A DNA stretch of 51,906 bases from Streptomyces mexicanus (GTDB lineage: Bacteria; Actinomycetota; Actinomycetes; Streptomycetales; Streptomycetaceae). Each line of letters opens with the position of its first letter. Within the stretch, counting starts at the first letter, position 1. The stretch is taken from assembly GCF_902506575.1 (NCBI RefSeq), contig NZ_LR732544.1, positions 246,145 to 298,050 on the forward strand, in the 5' to 3' direction. The translations under genes and the position numbers were made by a program. The notes beneath the pieces were generated by a model, which saw only the letters and a list, made by a program, of their open reading frames with translations, made no database searches and was not told the origin of the DNA. This document shows positions 42,810-51,906 of this stretch, one piece after another.

Positions 42810-44321
42810 TCAGAGCTTGTGGCCCTTCAGCAGGAACCAGGCCGCGGCCGCCGTCGCCAGCAGGACCGCCGCGCCCGCGCCGGAGGCCAGGTGCAGGCCG
42901 TGGACGAAGGAGTCACGGGCGGCGGACAGCAGTTCCCCGGCGGTGTGGGCGGGCAGGTCCGCGGCCGCCTCCACCGCGCCGCCCAGTGACTCGTGGGCCT
43001 GCGGCGGGGTGCCCCGCGGGCCGGTGAAGCCGCGGTAGGCGGCGGTCACGATCGAGCCGAGCAGCGCGATGCCGAGCGCGGCACCGAGTTCGTACGCCGT
43101 CTCGGAGACCGCGGAGGCGGCGCCCGCCTGCTGCCGGGGCACGCCGGCGAGGATGACGTCGGCGGTGACCGTGAAGGAGAAGCCGGCGCCCACGCCGACC
43201 ACCAGCAGGGCCGTGCCCAGCAGCGGGTAGCCGGTGGAGGCGTCGAGCAGGGTCAGCGCGGCGAGTGCCAGGCCGACGGCGGCCAGCCCGCCGGAGACCA
43301 CCGCCCGCACCGAGAAGCGCCGGGCGACCCGTCCGGCCACCAGGCCGGCCGCGACCGCGCCCACGGCGGCGGGCAGTTCGGCCAGCCCGGCCTCGAAGGG
43401 TCGCCTGCCCTGCACCAGTTGCAGGTACTGGGACAGGAAGAACACCAGGCCGGACATGCCGAGCACGGTGAACAGGTCGGCCACCACCGCGCCGCTGAAG
43501 CCGCGGTTGGCGAAGAGGCGGACGTCCAGCAGCGGCGTGGGCAGGGTCAGCTGGCGGTGGACGAACCAGGACAGGGCACCGACGCCCACCAGCGCGGTGA
43601 CCACGACCGGCCAGGCGATGCCGTGCGCGGCGGCCTCCTTGACCGCGTACACGGCGGCGATCATGCCGACCAGGGACAGCAGGACGCTGGGCAGGTCCCA
43701 CGGGCCCGGGTCGGGGTTGCGGGACTCGGGCAGCAGCTTGATCCCGACCAGGACCAGGACGGCCATCACGGGCAGGTTGATCAGGAAGACCGAGCCCCAC
43801 CAGAAGTGCTCCAGCAGGAATCCGCCGGCGATGGGGCCGACGGCCGTGCCGGCGGAGGCGGTGGCGCCCCAGATGCCGACGGCGAGGCTGCGTTCGCGCG
43901 GGTCGTGGAAGATGTTGCGGATCAGGGCGAGGGTGGCCGGCATCAGGGTCGCGCCCGCGACACCGAGCAGGGCCCGCGCCAGGATCATCAGCTCGGGGCT
44001 GCTCGCGTAGGCGTTGAGCACGGATATCGCGCCGAACGCCGTGGCGCCGCCGAGCAGGATCCGCTTGCGGCCGATGCGGTCGCCGAGGCTGCCCATGGAG
44101 ACGAGCAGGCCGGCGATGACGAAGGAGTAGACGTCGCCGATCCACAGCAACTGGGTGCCGGACGGCTCCAGGTCGTCGCTGATGTAGGGGGTCGCGAGAC
44201 CGAGGACGGTCGCGTCGACGGCCACCAGCAGCACGGCCAGGACGAGGACGCCCAGCGCGAGCCACCGGCCCGGGCGCCGGTCCGCCTCCGTCACCGGGGC
44301 CGGCTGCAGGGTGCTGGTCAT
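42810..44321 (-). CDS. MFS efflux transporter, DHA2 (14-TM) type
   Basis: The product is 503 residues from ATG 44321 (GAGAGGAACC before it). About 14 hydrophobic segments start at WLALGVLVLAVLLVAVDATV. Motif A is GSLGDRIGRKRILLGG; GIWGATASAGTAVGPIAGGF is the motif C of drug antiporters. It is of the EmrB/QacA group, proton-driven export of drugs or metabolites. The gene follows the TetR gene by 27 nt on the same strand, so both form a repressor-pump operon. Confidence 0.94.
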   Translation of the reverse strand: MTSTLQPAPVTEADRRPGRWLALGVLVLAVLLVAVDATVLGLATPYISDDLEPSGTQLLWIGDVYSFVIAGLLVSMGSLGDRIGRKRILLGGATAFGAISVLNAYASSPELMILARALLGVAGATLMPATLALIRNIFHDPRERSLAVGIWGATASAGTAVGPIAGGFLLEHFWWGSVFLINLPVMAVLVLVGIKLLPESRNPDPGPWDLPSVLLSLVGMIAAVYAVKEAAAHGIAWPVVVTALVGVGALSWFVHRQLTLPTPLLDVRLFANRGFSGAVVADLFTVLGMSGLVFFLSQYLQLVQGRRPFEAGLAELPAAVGAVAAGLVAGRVARRFSVRAVVSGGLAAVGLALAALTLLDASTGYPLLGTALLVVGVGAGFSFTVTADVILAGVPRQQAGAASAVSETAYELGAALGIALLGSIVTAAYRGFTGPRGTPPQAHESLGGAVEAAADLPAHTAGELLSAARDSFVHGLHLASGAGAAVLLATAAAAWFLLKGHKL

Positions 44322-44348
44322 GGTTCCTCTCTTCTCAGGCGTTTCTTC

Positions 44349-44897
44349 TCAGGCGTTCGTACGCCGTACGCCGCCGAGCAGCAGCTCGGCGATCATGTAG
44401 GTGAAGTCCTTGCGGGCGACCCGGCCCTCGGTCACGGCCCAGGCGCCGGAGGCCAGCAGGCCGTACAGCGCCTCGGTGAGCCAGGCCGGGGTGAGGTCGA
44501 TGCGGAACTCGCCGCTCGCCTGGCCGCGCCGGAACAGGGCCGTCAGGCGCTCGTCGATCCTGGCCCAGCCCGCGTTCTGCTCCTCGCCCTCGAACAGCTG
44601 GTTCTCGGTGTAGAGGAAGGCCAGCAGACCGGCCGCGGGCTCGATCGCGCGGATCAGACGGTGCACGGCCTGCGCGGCCGGACCCTCGTCCAGGCGGGCG
44701 GCCTCCAGCGCCCGCTCACACTCCGCGATGCCCAGGTCCTCCAGGGCGCGCACGAGCGCGTCGCGCCCGGCGAAGTGGCGGTGCAGGGTGGCCCGGCTGA
44801 TCCCGGCGGCCTTGGCGACCTCGTCCATGGTCGCGGTGGATCTCCGGGTCAGCAGGGCGGCTGCGCTGCGCAGTACGTGGTCACGATCGAGGGCCAT
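44349..44897 (-). CDS. TetR-family repressor of the efflux pump
   Basis: ATG 44897 is preferred to the ATG at 44924, because the upstream start would place the operator inside the gene. The product is 182 residues. The HTH is STATMDEVAKAAGISRATLH, then RHFAGRDALVRAL. The C-terminal ligand domain includes LLAFLYTENQLFEGEEQN. It is upstream of the DHA2 pump and probably represses both genes through the palindrome at 44917. Confidence 0.92.
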   Translation of the reverse strand: MALDRDHVLRSAAALLTRRSTATMDEVAKAAGISRATLHRHFAGRDALVRALEDLGIAECERALEAARLDEGPAAQAVHRLIRAIEPAAGLLAFLYTENQLFEGEEQNAGWARIDERLTALFRRGQASGEFRIDLTPAWLTEALYGLLASGAWAVTEGRVARKDFTYMIAELLLGGVRRTNA

Positions 44898-44916
44898 GAG
44901 ACAAGCGTAGCCCAGG

Positions 44917-44934
44917 TGAGACATTCTTGTCTCA
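44917..44934. promoter_or_regulatory. Palindromic TetR operator
   Basis: TGAGACA-TTCT-TGTCTCA is a perfect 7-bp inverted repeat 20 nt upstream of the TetR start. A third half-site TGAGACA overlaps the start codon at 44897-44903. The architecture is that of an autoregulatory TetR site. Confidence 0.75.
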
Positions 44935-44985
44935 TTCTGGGCATGTGTGCATCACCGGGGGAGGCGGATCCGGCTGCGGCGTGCG

Positions 44986-45957
44986 TCAGTGCCAGGGCAG
45001 CTGTGCGCGCCGCTCCCAGTAGGCGCGCGGGTCCTCGGCGAGGGTGGCCAGGCGGGCGAGCTGCTCGTCGTCCAGGTCGACGGCCGCGGCGTGCAGGTTG
45101 GACATCAGCTGGGGGACGGTCGCGGCGCCGGAGAGGACGACGCCGGCCCACGGGCGGCGCAGGATCAGGGCGAGGGCGACCGCGTCGCAGCCCTGGCCCG
45201 TCTCCCGGGCGACGGCCCGCAACGCCTCGGGGGCGTGCGGCTCGGCCAGCCGCCCGTTGGCCATGCCCTCCTTGACGATCACCGTGAGCCCGGCGTCGTG
45301 CGCCTCCTGGAGCGCGGGGCCGGCGGAGGTCTCCAGGGCGTTGTACGTGGACTGCACGGTCCGGAACAGCGGCTCACCGCCGACGCTCACCTCCAGCGCG
45401 GCGCGGATCGCGTCGGCCTGGGCGGGGCCGCTGGTGGAGAACCCGATGGTCAGGCCCTGGGCGGCGGCCTCGGCGAGCCGGGCGTGCAGGTCCTTGTCGG
45501 TCAGGGCCGGGCTGTCGGGGGTCACCGAGTGGATCTGGTAGAGGTCGAGCCGGTCGCCGAGCAGGGCGGCGGTCTCGGCGCGCTGGCGCTCGTAGGTGGC
45601 CGGGCCGTGGTCCTTGACCTCGTGCCGTTCGGCGTCGGTGGTCCAGTTCGCGGTGTAGGTGTAGCCCCACTTGCTGCCGATCACCACGTCGTCGATCTCG
45701 GGGTGGGCGCGCAGCCAGTCGGCGAGGAACTCCTCGGAGCGGCCGTAGGAGCGGGCGGCGTCGAGATAGCGGACGCCCTGCGCGTAGGCGGCGTCCAGCA
45801 GGTCGTGGGTGCGCGCGCGCAGGGCGTCCACGGTGCGGTCGGCGGGCAGGTCGCGTTCCCGGCCGAGGGTGATGTATCCGGGGCGCCCGACGGCGGCCAG
45901 GCCGAGGCCGATGCGGCAGGTGGGCGTGGTGGCGGCGGCCAGTCGGGCGAAGGGCAT
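44986..45957 (-). CDS. Aldo/keto reductase
   Basis: The product is 323 residues, ATG 45957. The AKR tetrad is visible: D and Y in YLDAARSYGRSEEFL, K in VIGSKWGY and H in LDLYQIHSVTPDS. The C-terminal NADPH region is LSGAATVPQLMSNLHAA. It reduces aldehydes or ketones with NADPH. No clear partner gene. It lies between the TetR and argH genes, all on the minus strand. Confidence 0.93.
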   Translation of the reverse strand: MPFARLAAATTPTCRIGLGLAAVGRPGYITLGRERDLPADRTVDALRARTHDLLDAAYAQGVRYLDAARSYGRSEEFLADWLRAHPEIDDVVIGSKWGYTYTANWTTDAERHEVKDHGPATYERQRAETAALLGDRLDLYQIHSVTPDSPALTDKDLHARLAEAAAQGLTIGFSTSGPAQADAIRAALEVSVGGEPLFRTVQSTYNALETSAGPALQEAHDAGLTVIVKEGMANGRLAEPHAPEALRAVARETGQGCDAVALALILRRPWAGVVLSGAATVPQLMSNLHAAAVDLDDEQLARLATLAEDPRAYWERRAQLPWH

Positions 45958-46023
45958 CGCGGGCTCCGTTCGGTCGGCAACTCCCTGCGGTCGCCGACCA
46001 ACGTAACCCGCGACGCCGCGACG

Positions 46024-47574
<1,551 letters not shown>

Positions 47575-48768
47575 CTAGGCGAGGTCGCGCTTGGCCGCGA
47601 TCTTCGACGACAGGCTGTAGATGTCGATGAAGCCCTTGGCCGCGGACTGGTCGAAGCTGTCGCCCGTGTCGTAGGTGGCCAGGTTGAAGTCGTACAGCGA
47701 CTGCTCGGAGCGCCGGCCGGTGACGACCGCGCGGCCGCCGTGCAGGGTCATCCGGATGTCGCCGGAGACGTGCTGGTTGGCCTCGTCGATGAAGCCGTCC
47801 AGGGCGCGCTTGAGCGGGGAGAACCACTGGCCGTCGTAGACCAGCTCGCCCCAGCGCTGCTCGACCTGCCGCTTGTAGCGGGCCAGCTCGCGCTCGACGG
47901 TGACGTTCTCCAGCTCCTGGTGGGCGGTGATCAGGGCGATGGCGCCGGGGGCCTCGTAGACCTCGCGGGACTTGATGCCGACGAGGCGGTCCTCGACCAT
48001 GTCGATCCGGCCGATGCCCTGGGCGCCGGCGCGCTCGTTGAGCTGCTGGACGGCCTGCAGGACGGAGACGGGCTTGCCGTCGATGGCGACCGGGACGCCC
48101 TGCTTGAAGGTGATGATCACCTCGTCGGCCTCGCGCGGGGTGGCCGGGTTGGAGGTGTACTCGTAGATGTCCTCGATCGGGGCGTTCCAGATGTCCTCGA
48201 GGAAGCCGGTCTCGATGGCGCGGCCGAAGACGTTCTGGTCGATGGAGTACGGGGACTTCTTGGTGGTCGCGATGGGCAGGCCCTTGGCCTCGCAGAAGGC
48301 GATCGCCTTGTCACGGGTCATCGCGTAGTCGCGGACCGGGGCGATGCACTTCAGGTCGGGGGCGAGGGCGACGATGCCGGCCTCGAAGCGGACCTGGTCG
48401 TTGCCCTTGCCGGTGCAGCCGTGGGCGACGGTGGTGGCGCCGTGCTTCTTGGCGGCGGCGACCAGGTGCTTGACGATGGTCGGCCGGGACAGGGCGGAGA
48501 CCAGCGGGTAGCGGTCCATGTAGAGGGCGTTGGCCTTGATCGCCGGGAGGCAGTACTCGTCGGCGAACTCGTCCTTGGCGTCGGCGACCTCGGCCTCGAC
48601 GGCACCGCAGGCGAGCGCGCGCTTGCGGATGACGTCCAGGTCCTCGCCGCCCTGGCCGACGTCGACCGCAACGGCGATGACCTCGGCGCCCGTCTCCTCG
48701 GCGATCCAGCCGATGGCGACGGAGGTGTCCAGACCGCCTGAGTAGGCGAGTACGACGCGCTCGGTCAC
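47575..48768 (-). CDS. argG: Argininosuccinate synthase
   Basis: The product is 397 residues from GTG 48768 (GAGGAGAAACCC before it). The P-loop-like ATP motif is [22 protein letters not shown] and [13 protein letters not shown] are typical of the family. It joins citrulline and aspartate with ATP. The promoter carries ARG-box-like palindromes (48799-48822). Confidence 0.98.
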   Translation of the reverse strand: MTERVVLAYSGGLDTSVAIGWIAEETGAEVIAVAVDVGQGGEDLDVIRKRALACGAVEAEVADAKDEFADEYCLPAIKANALYMDRYPLVSALSRPTIVKHLVAAAKKHGATTVAHGCTGKGNDQVRFEAGIVALAPDLKCIAPVRDYAMTRDKAIAFCEAKGLPIATTKKSPYSIDQNVFGRAIETGFLEDIWNAPIEDIYEYTSNPATPREADEVIITFKQGVPVAIDGKPVSVLQAVQQLNERAGAQGIGRIDMVEDRLVGIKSREVYEAPGAIALITAHQELENVTVERELARYKRQVEQRWGELVYDGQWFSPLKRALDGFIDEANQHVSGDIRMTLHGGRAVVTGRRSEQSLYDFNLATYDTGDSFDQSAAKGFIDIYSLSSKIAAKRDLA

Positions 48769-48798
48769 GGGTTTCTCCTCACAGTGCATTCGCTGACA

Positions 48799-48833
48799 TG
48801 CATGAGTATGCAGAACTCTGCATGGTTCGTCAA
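48799..48833 (-). promoter_or_regulatory. argG promoter with overlapping ARG boxes
   Basis: On the minus strand TTGACG (48828-48833) and CATACT (48805-48810) are separated by 17 nt, a good vegetative promoter. Two overlapping palindromes, TGCATGAGTATGCA (48799-48812) and TGCAGAACTCTGCA (48809-48822), cover the -10 and spacer. They resemble the tandem ARG boxes bound by ArgR, so arginine-dependent repression is predicted. Confidence 0.7.
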
Positions 48834-48977
48834 TCCGGGCGGGCGGCGGGTCGCCGCGCGGGGCCTGCGGGCGTACCCGGCGAGGTCTGCGGGCGCGGGC
48901 GGTCCGTGGGCGTGCGCACGGGCGCCTGCGGGCGTACCGGAGGATGCGCGGGGCGGCTGTCCGGACCCTGGAATCCC

Positions 48978-49007
48978 TTAGACAGGCGAAAGAAAAGCCC
49001 GGACAAT
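48978..49007 (+). promoter_or_regulatory. Promoter for a probably leaderless transcript
   Basis: TTAGAC (48978-48983), an 18-nt spacer and GACAAT (49002-49007) lie directly before ATG 49016, so transcription would start at or within two bases of the start codon. No Shine-Dalgarno sequence is present. Confidence 0.5.
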
Positions 49008-49015
49008 CGCCGGGT

Positions 49016-49603
49016 ATGGGAAAGACCTACGACCGCATAGACGGCAGGCTCCGCACCTTCATCGAGGAACAGCCCCTCTTCTTCACCGCGACCGCCCCGC
49101 TCTCCGGCGACGGCACGGTCAACCTCTCCCCCAAGGGCCTCAAGGGCTCCTTCGCCGTGCTCGACGAGCACACCGTGGCCTATCTCGACTTCGCCGGGTC
49201 CAACGCCGAGACCATCGCGCACCTGCGGGAGAACGGCCGGATCACCCTCATGTGGTGCGCGTTCCAGGGCCCGCCGAACATCGTGCGCGTGCACGGGCGC
49301 GGCGAGCCCGTCTTCCGCGACGACCCGCGTTTCGCCCAGCTCCTCGGGCACTTCCCCGGCATCGACTGGAGCGTGCACGGGCTGCGCGCCGTCATCGTCG
49401 TCCACGCCGAGCTGATCCGGGACACCTGCGGCTACGCGGTGCCCTTCATGGCGTACGAGCAGGACCGCGACCTGCACGGCAAGCGGTTCGCCCGCGAGGA
49501 CGACGCCTCGCTCAGCGGCTACTTCGCCAAGAAGGAGCACGTGGCGACCAGCCTGGACGGGCTGCCCGGGCTGCCCCTGCCGCTACCGCCGTCCCCGGTC
49601 TGA
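49016..49603 (+). CDS. Pyridoxamine 5'-phosphate oxidase-fold protein
   Basis: The product is 195 residues from ATG 49016. The flavin-binding split-barrel is recognisable from [40 protein letters not shown] and [12 protein letters not shown]. It is of the general PNPOx-like group, often FMN- or F420-dependent, and not the PdxH enzyme itself. The reaction is unknown. Its 3' end overlaps the convergent histidine kinase gene by 21 bp. Confidence 0.9.
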   Translation: MGKTYDRIDGRLRTFIEEQPLFFTATAPLSGDGTVNLSPKGLKGSFAVLDEHTVAYLDFAGSNAETIAHLRENGRITLMWCAFQGPPNIVRVHGRGEPVFRDDPRFAQLLGHFPGIDWSVHGLRAVIVVHAELIRDTCGYAVPFMAYEQDRDLHGKRFAREDDASLSGYFAKKEHVATSLDGLPGLPLPLPPSPV

Positions 49604-51160
49604 CACCGGCCGCTCGCGGTCCGGGGTGCCCGTGCCCGGGGGGTGCAGGGGCAGCCGGACCGTGACCGCCGTCGCGCCCGGGCGGCTGTCCAGGGCCACG
49701 CTTCCGCCGTGCGCCTCCGTCCCCGCCGCCACGATGGACAGGCCCAGGCCCGCCCCGGCACCGCCGGAGAGGTCGGTGCGGCGGCGGTCGGCGCGGGTGA
49801 AGCGTTCGAAGACGCCCGGCCGGACCTCCGCCGGGACCCCGGGCCCGTCGTCGTGGACGCACAGGGACGCGGTGTCCGCGCCGGTCTCCAGGGTGACGGT
49901 GACCTCGGTGCCCTCGGGGGTGTGCAGCCGCGCGTTGGCCAGCAGGTTGGACACCACCTGCTGGAGGCGGTGGGCGTCGCCGGGCACCGTCACCGGATCC
50001 TCGGGCAGGTCGAGCGTCCAGCGGTGCCCGGGGCCCACGGCCCGCGCATCCGTGACCGCGTCCAGCACCAGCCGGGTCAGGTCCACCGGGCGGCGCTCCA
50101 AGGGGCGGCCCGCGTCCAGCCGGGCCAGCAGCAGCATCTCGTCGACCAGCTCGCCCATGCGGGCGGACTCGGCGGCGATGCGTTCCAGGGCGCGGGTGAC
50201 CTCAGGGGGCACCGGGCCCGGGTGCAGCAGCGCCAGCTCCGCGTGGCCGCGCACCGAGGCGACCGGGGTGCGCAGCTCGTGGCTGGCGTCGGCGGCGAAG
50301 CTGCGCAGCCGCTTCTCGCTGGCGTGCCGTTTGGTCAGCGCGTCCTGCACGTGGTGGAGCATGCGGTCGAAGGCGGTGGAGACCCGGCCCACCTCGCTGC
50401 GCGGGTCGGCCGGCGGGGTCCGCGGCGCCGGCAGCGCCACCTCGCCGCTGGCCAGCGGCAGCTCGCTGACCCGGGTGGCGGTGGCCGCGACCCGGCTCAG
50501 CGGCCGCAGCGACCAGCGCACCCACACCGCTCCGGCGACGCCGGCCAGCGCCAGGGCCGCGCCGAAGACGACCCCGGCGACCCGTTCGAGCCGGTGGACG
50601 GTGGCCCGGACGGGTTCCATCGGCTGCCCGGTGATCAGGACGTCGCCGTCCCGGCCCGGCCAGGCCATCAGCCGGTAGTCGCCCAGGGCGGAGACGGACA
50701 CCGTGTGGCCGGTGCGGTTCGCCGGGAGGGCGGCCAGCGCCCTGCGGTCGGCGGCGGTGAGGGCGACGGCGAAGTCCGGGTGGGCGCGGGAGGGGACGAC
50801 CGCGGCGTTGGTCACCGTGCCGTCCACCAGGCGGGCGCCGAAGGTCTCGGCGGCCTGGCGGCGGGTGTCGCCGTGCTCGTCGCCGTCGTGGTCGGAGGGC
50901 TTGGCCGCGCCGGTGCCCTCTGCCGGGCCGCGGGCGGTGCCGTGCTCCAGGCTCTGCGCGAAGCTCGGCCCCGTCTGCGCCAGCTGCTCGTCCAGCCGGC
51001 CGGTGAGGAAGCCGTTCAGCCCGACCACCGCGGCCACGCCCACGGCGGCGCAGCTGACGGCCAGCAGCACCACCAGTCCGGCGGTGAGCCGGGCCCGCAG
51101 CGTGCGCGGCCGCGGCAGCCGCCGTGTCCACCGGGCCGCGGCCCGCGCCGCCCCGGTCAC
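49583..51160 (-). CDS. Sensor histidine kinase
   Basis: The product is 525 residues from GTG 51160. TM1 is AGLVVLLAVSCAAVGVAAVV (about 27-47), an extracytoplasmic sensor domain follows (about 50-190), TM2 is VVFGAALALAGVAGAVWVRW, then HAMP. The H-box is FAADASHELRTPVASVRGHA, the N-box LLANARLHTPEG, and the G-boxes DDGPGVP and GAGLGLSIVA. It overlaps the response-regulator stop by 4 nt (GTGA), so translation is coupled. The signal is unknown. Confidence 0.95.
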   Translation of the reverse strand: MTGAARAAARWTRRLPRPRTLRARLTAGLVVLLAVSCAAVGVAAVVGLNGFLTGRLDEQLAQTGPSFAQSLEHGTARGPAEGTGAAKPSDHDGDEHGDTRRQAAETFGARLVDGTVTNAAVVPSRAHPDFAVALTAADRRALAALPANRTGHTVSVSALGDYRLMAWPGRDGDVLITGQPMEPVRATVHRLERVAGVVFGAALALAGVAGAVWVRWSLRPLSRVAATATRVSELPLASGEVALPAPRTPPADPRSEVGRVSTAFDRMLHHVQDALTKRHASEKRLRSFAADASHELRTPVASVRGHAELALLHPGPVPPEVTRALERIAAESARMGELVDEMLLLARLDAGRPLERRPVDLTRLVLDAVTDARAVGPGHRWTLDLPEDPVTVPGDAHRLQQVVSNLLANARLHTPEGTEVTVTLETGADTASLCVHDDGPGVPAEVRPGVFERFTRADRRRTDLSGGAGAGLGLSIVAAGTEAHGGSVALDSRPGATAVTVRLPLHPPGTGTPDRERPVSDRGRR

Positions 51161-51906
51161 CGGACCGCCGGCTTGAGCACGTATCCCGCGCCGCGCACCG
51201 TGTGGATCATGGGTTCGCGGCCCGCGTCGACCTTCTTGCGCAGGTAGGAGATGTACAGCTCGACCACGTGGGCCCGGCCGCCGAAGTCGTAGGACCACAC
51301 CCGGTCCAGGATCTGGGTCTTGCTGAGCACCCGGCGCGGGTTGCGCATCAGGAAGCGCAGCAGCTCGTACTCGGTCGGCGACAGCTCGATCAGCTCGCCG
51401 GCCCGGGTGACCTCGCGGGCGTCCTCGTCCATGACCAGGTCGCCCACCATCAGCCGCGGGCCGTCCGCCGACTGCCGGGCCATCCCGGCGCGCCGCAGCA
51501 GGCCGCGCAGCCGGGCGACGACCTCCTCCAGGCTGAACGGCTTGGTCACGTAGTCGTCGCCGCCCGCCGTGATCCCGGCGATGCGGTCCTCCACGGCGTC
51601 GCGCGCGGTGAGGAAGAGCACGCACACGTCGGGCCGCACGGTGTGCAGCGAGCGCAGCACGGCGAAGCCGTCGGTGTCGGGGAGCATCACGTCCAGCACG
51701 ACCGCGTCGGGCAGCAGCTCGCGGGCGGCGGCGAGCGCCGGCCCCACGCCGTCGGGCCGGCCGCGACGCCCCCCCCCCCCGACGGCCTCCCCCCGCCGCG
51801 CCCGCCTGCCCCCGTGCGCCCCGGCCGGCGCCCGCCCTTCCCCCCCCCGCCCCACCCCCCCGCCGGCCCCCCCCCCGGGGCGCCCGCCGGCGCCCGCCGC
51901 GCGCGC
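51157..51906 (-). CDS. OmpR-family response regulator, 5' end unreadable
   Basis: The receiver domain is clear from AARELLPDAVVLDVMLPDTD with the phosphoacceptor aspartate, then FLTARDAVEDRIAG and DDYVTKPFSLEEV. The winged-helix output is SPTEYELLRFLMRNPRRVLS, DRVWSYDFGGRAHVVELYIS and HTVRGAGYVLKP. Upstream of about 51,765 the frame dissolves into C/G runs. The first ~45 residues, including the acidic pocket, cannot be read. It phosphorelays with the kinase encoded next. Confidence 0.93.
   Translation of the reverse strand, partial: ARAAGAGGRPGGGAGGGVGRGGEGRAPAGAHGGRRARRGEAVGGGGRRGRPDGVGPALAAARELLPDAVVLDVMLPDTDGFAVLRSLHTVRPDVCVLFLTARDAVEDRIAGITAGGDDYVTKPFSLEEVVARLRGLLRRAGMARQSADGPRLMVGDLVMDEDAREVTRAGELIELSPTEYELLRFLMRNPRRVLSKTQILDRVWSYDFGGRAHVVELYISYLRKKVDAGREPMIHTVRGAGYVLKPAVR
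51766..51906. other. Low-quality C-rich end of the window
   Basis: C-runs of 8-11 bases and loss of the expected receiver-domain codons indicate degraded sequence at a contig end, similar to the block at 41340. Confidence 0.7.

Overview
The window is very GC-rich actinomycete DNA, most likely Streptomyces. The evidence is the codon bias, GTG/TTG starts with AGGAGG-type Shine-Dalgarno sites, and gene families typical of the genus: a CYP105-like P450 with a three-cysteine ferredoxin, LuxR/PucR/TetR-type regulators, two-domain universal stress proteins and IS630/Tn3 relics. No rRNA, tRNA or CRISPR array was seen.

Region 1 (about 1-18,440) is a coherent catabolic locus. It starts with the tail of electron-transfer flavoprotein alpha. 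Next come a metallo-beta-lactamase-fold hydrolase, a thiolase-like/enoyl-CoA hydratase fusion, a frameshifted TetR, a double-domain CaiB/BaiF CoA-transferase, a LysR regulator, two adjacent acyl-CoA dehydrogenases, a PucR-type regulator, a type I Baeyer-Villiger monooxygenase and an HSL-type esterase. A convergent P450-ferredoxin-ferredoxin reductase operon and its TetR follow. Read together, these could hydroxylate a cyclic substrate, turn a ring ketone into a lactone, open it, attach CoA and degrade the product by beta-oxidation-like steps with ETF as electron acceptor. The substrate is unknown; an alicyclic, terpenoid or steroid-like ketone fits best.

Region 2 (about 18,440-41,700) is a decayed plasticity zone. 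Intact genes (tyrosine recombinase, quinone oxidoreductase, GNAT, SDR, lipoprotein, IclR, GMC oxidoreductase, a MOSC-reductase fusion) lie among many fragments: IS630, Tn3 tnpA, TnsA-like, DNA ligase, HxlR, STAS, RibD-type reductase, class III aminotransferase, VOC and USP relics. A short repeat from the 5' half of a small Streptomyces gene occurs three times with different junctions, and a two-gene small-ORF cassette occurs intact and degenerate. The zone ends in a perfect 16-bp hairpin followed by about 250 bp of near-pure G/C, which looks like a sequencing or assembly artefact.

Region 3 (about 41,700-51,906) is conserved, undamaged chromosome: a lysophospholipid acyltransferase, a TetR/DHA2-type efflux pair with a clear palindromic operator, an aldo/keto reductase, argG and argH with ARG-box-like palindromes over the argG promoter, an apparently leaderless PNPOx-like protein, and an OmpR-type response regulator/histidine kinase pair whose regulator runs into low-quality sequence at the window end.

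Many genes in regions 1-2 carry single-base frameshifts, while the genes of region 3 before the final 150 bp carry none. Some of these shifts are probably sequence errors (the ferredoxin reductase is the best example). Others are true decay.
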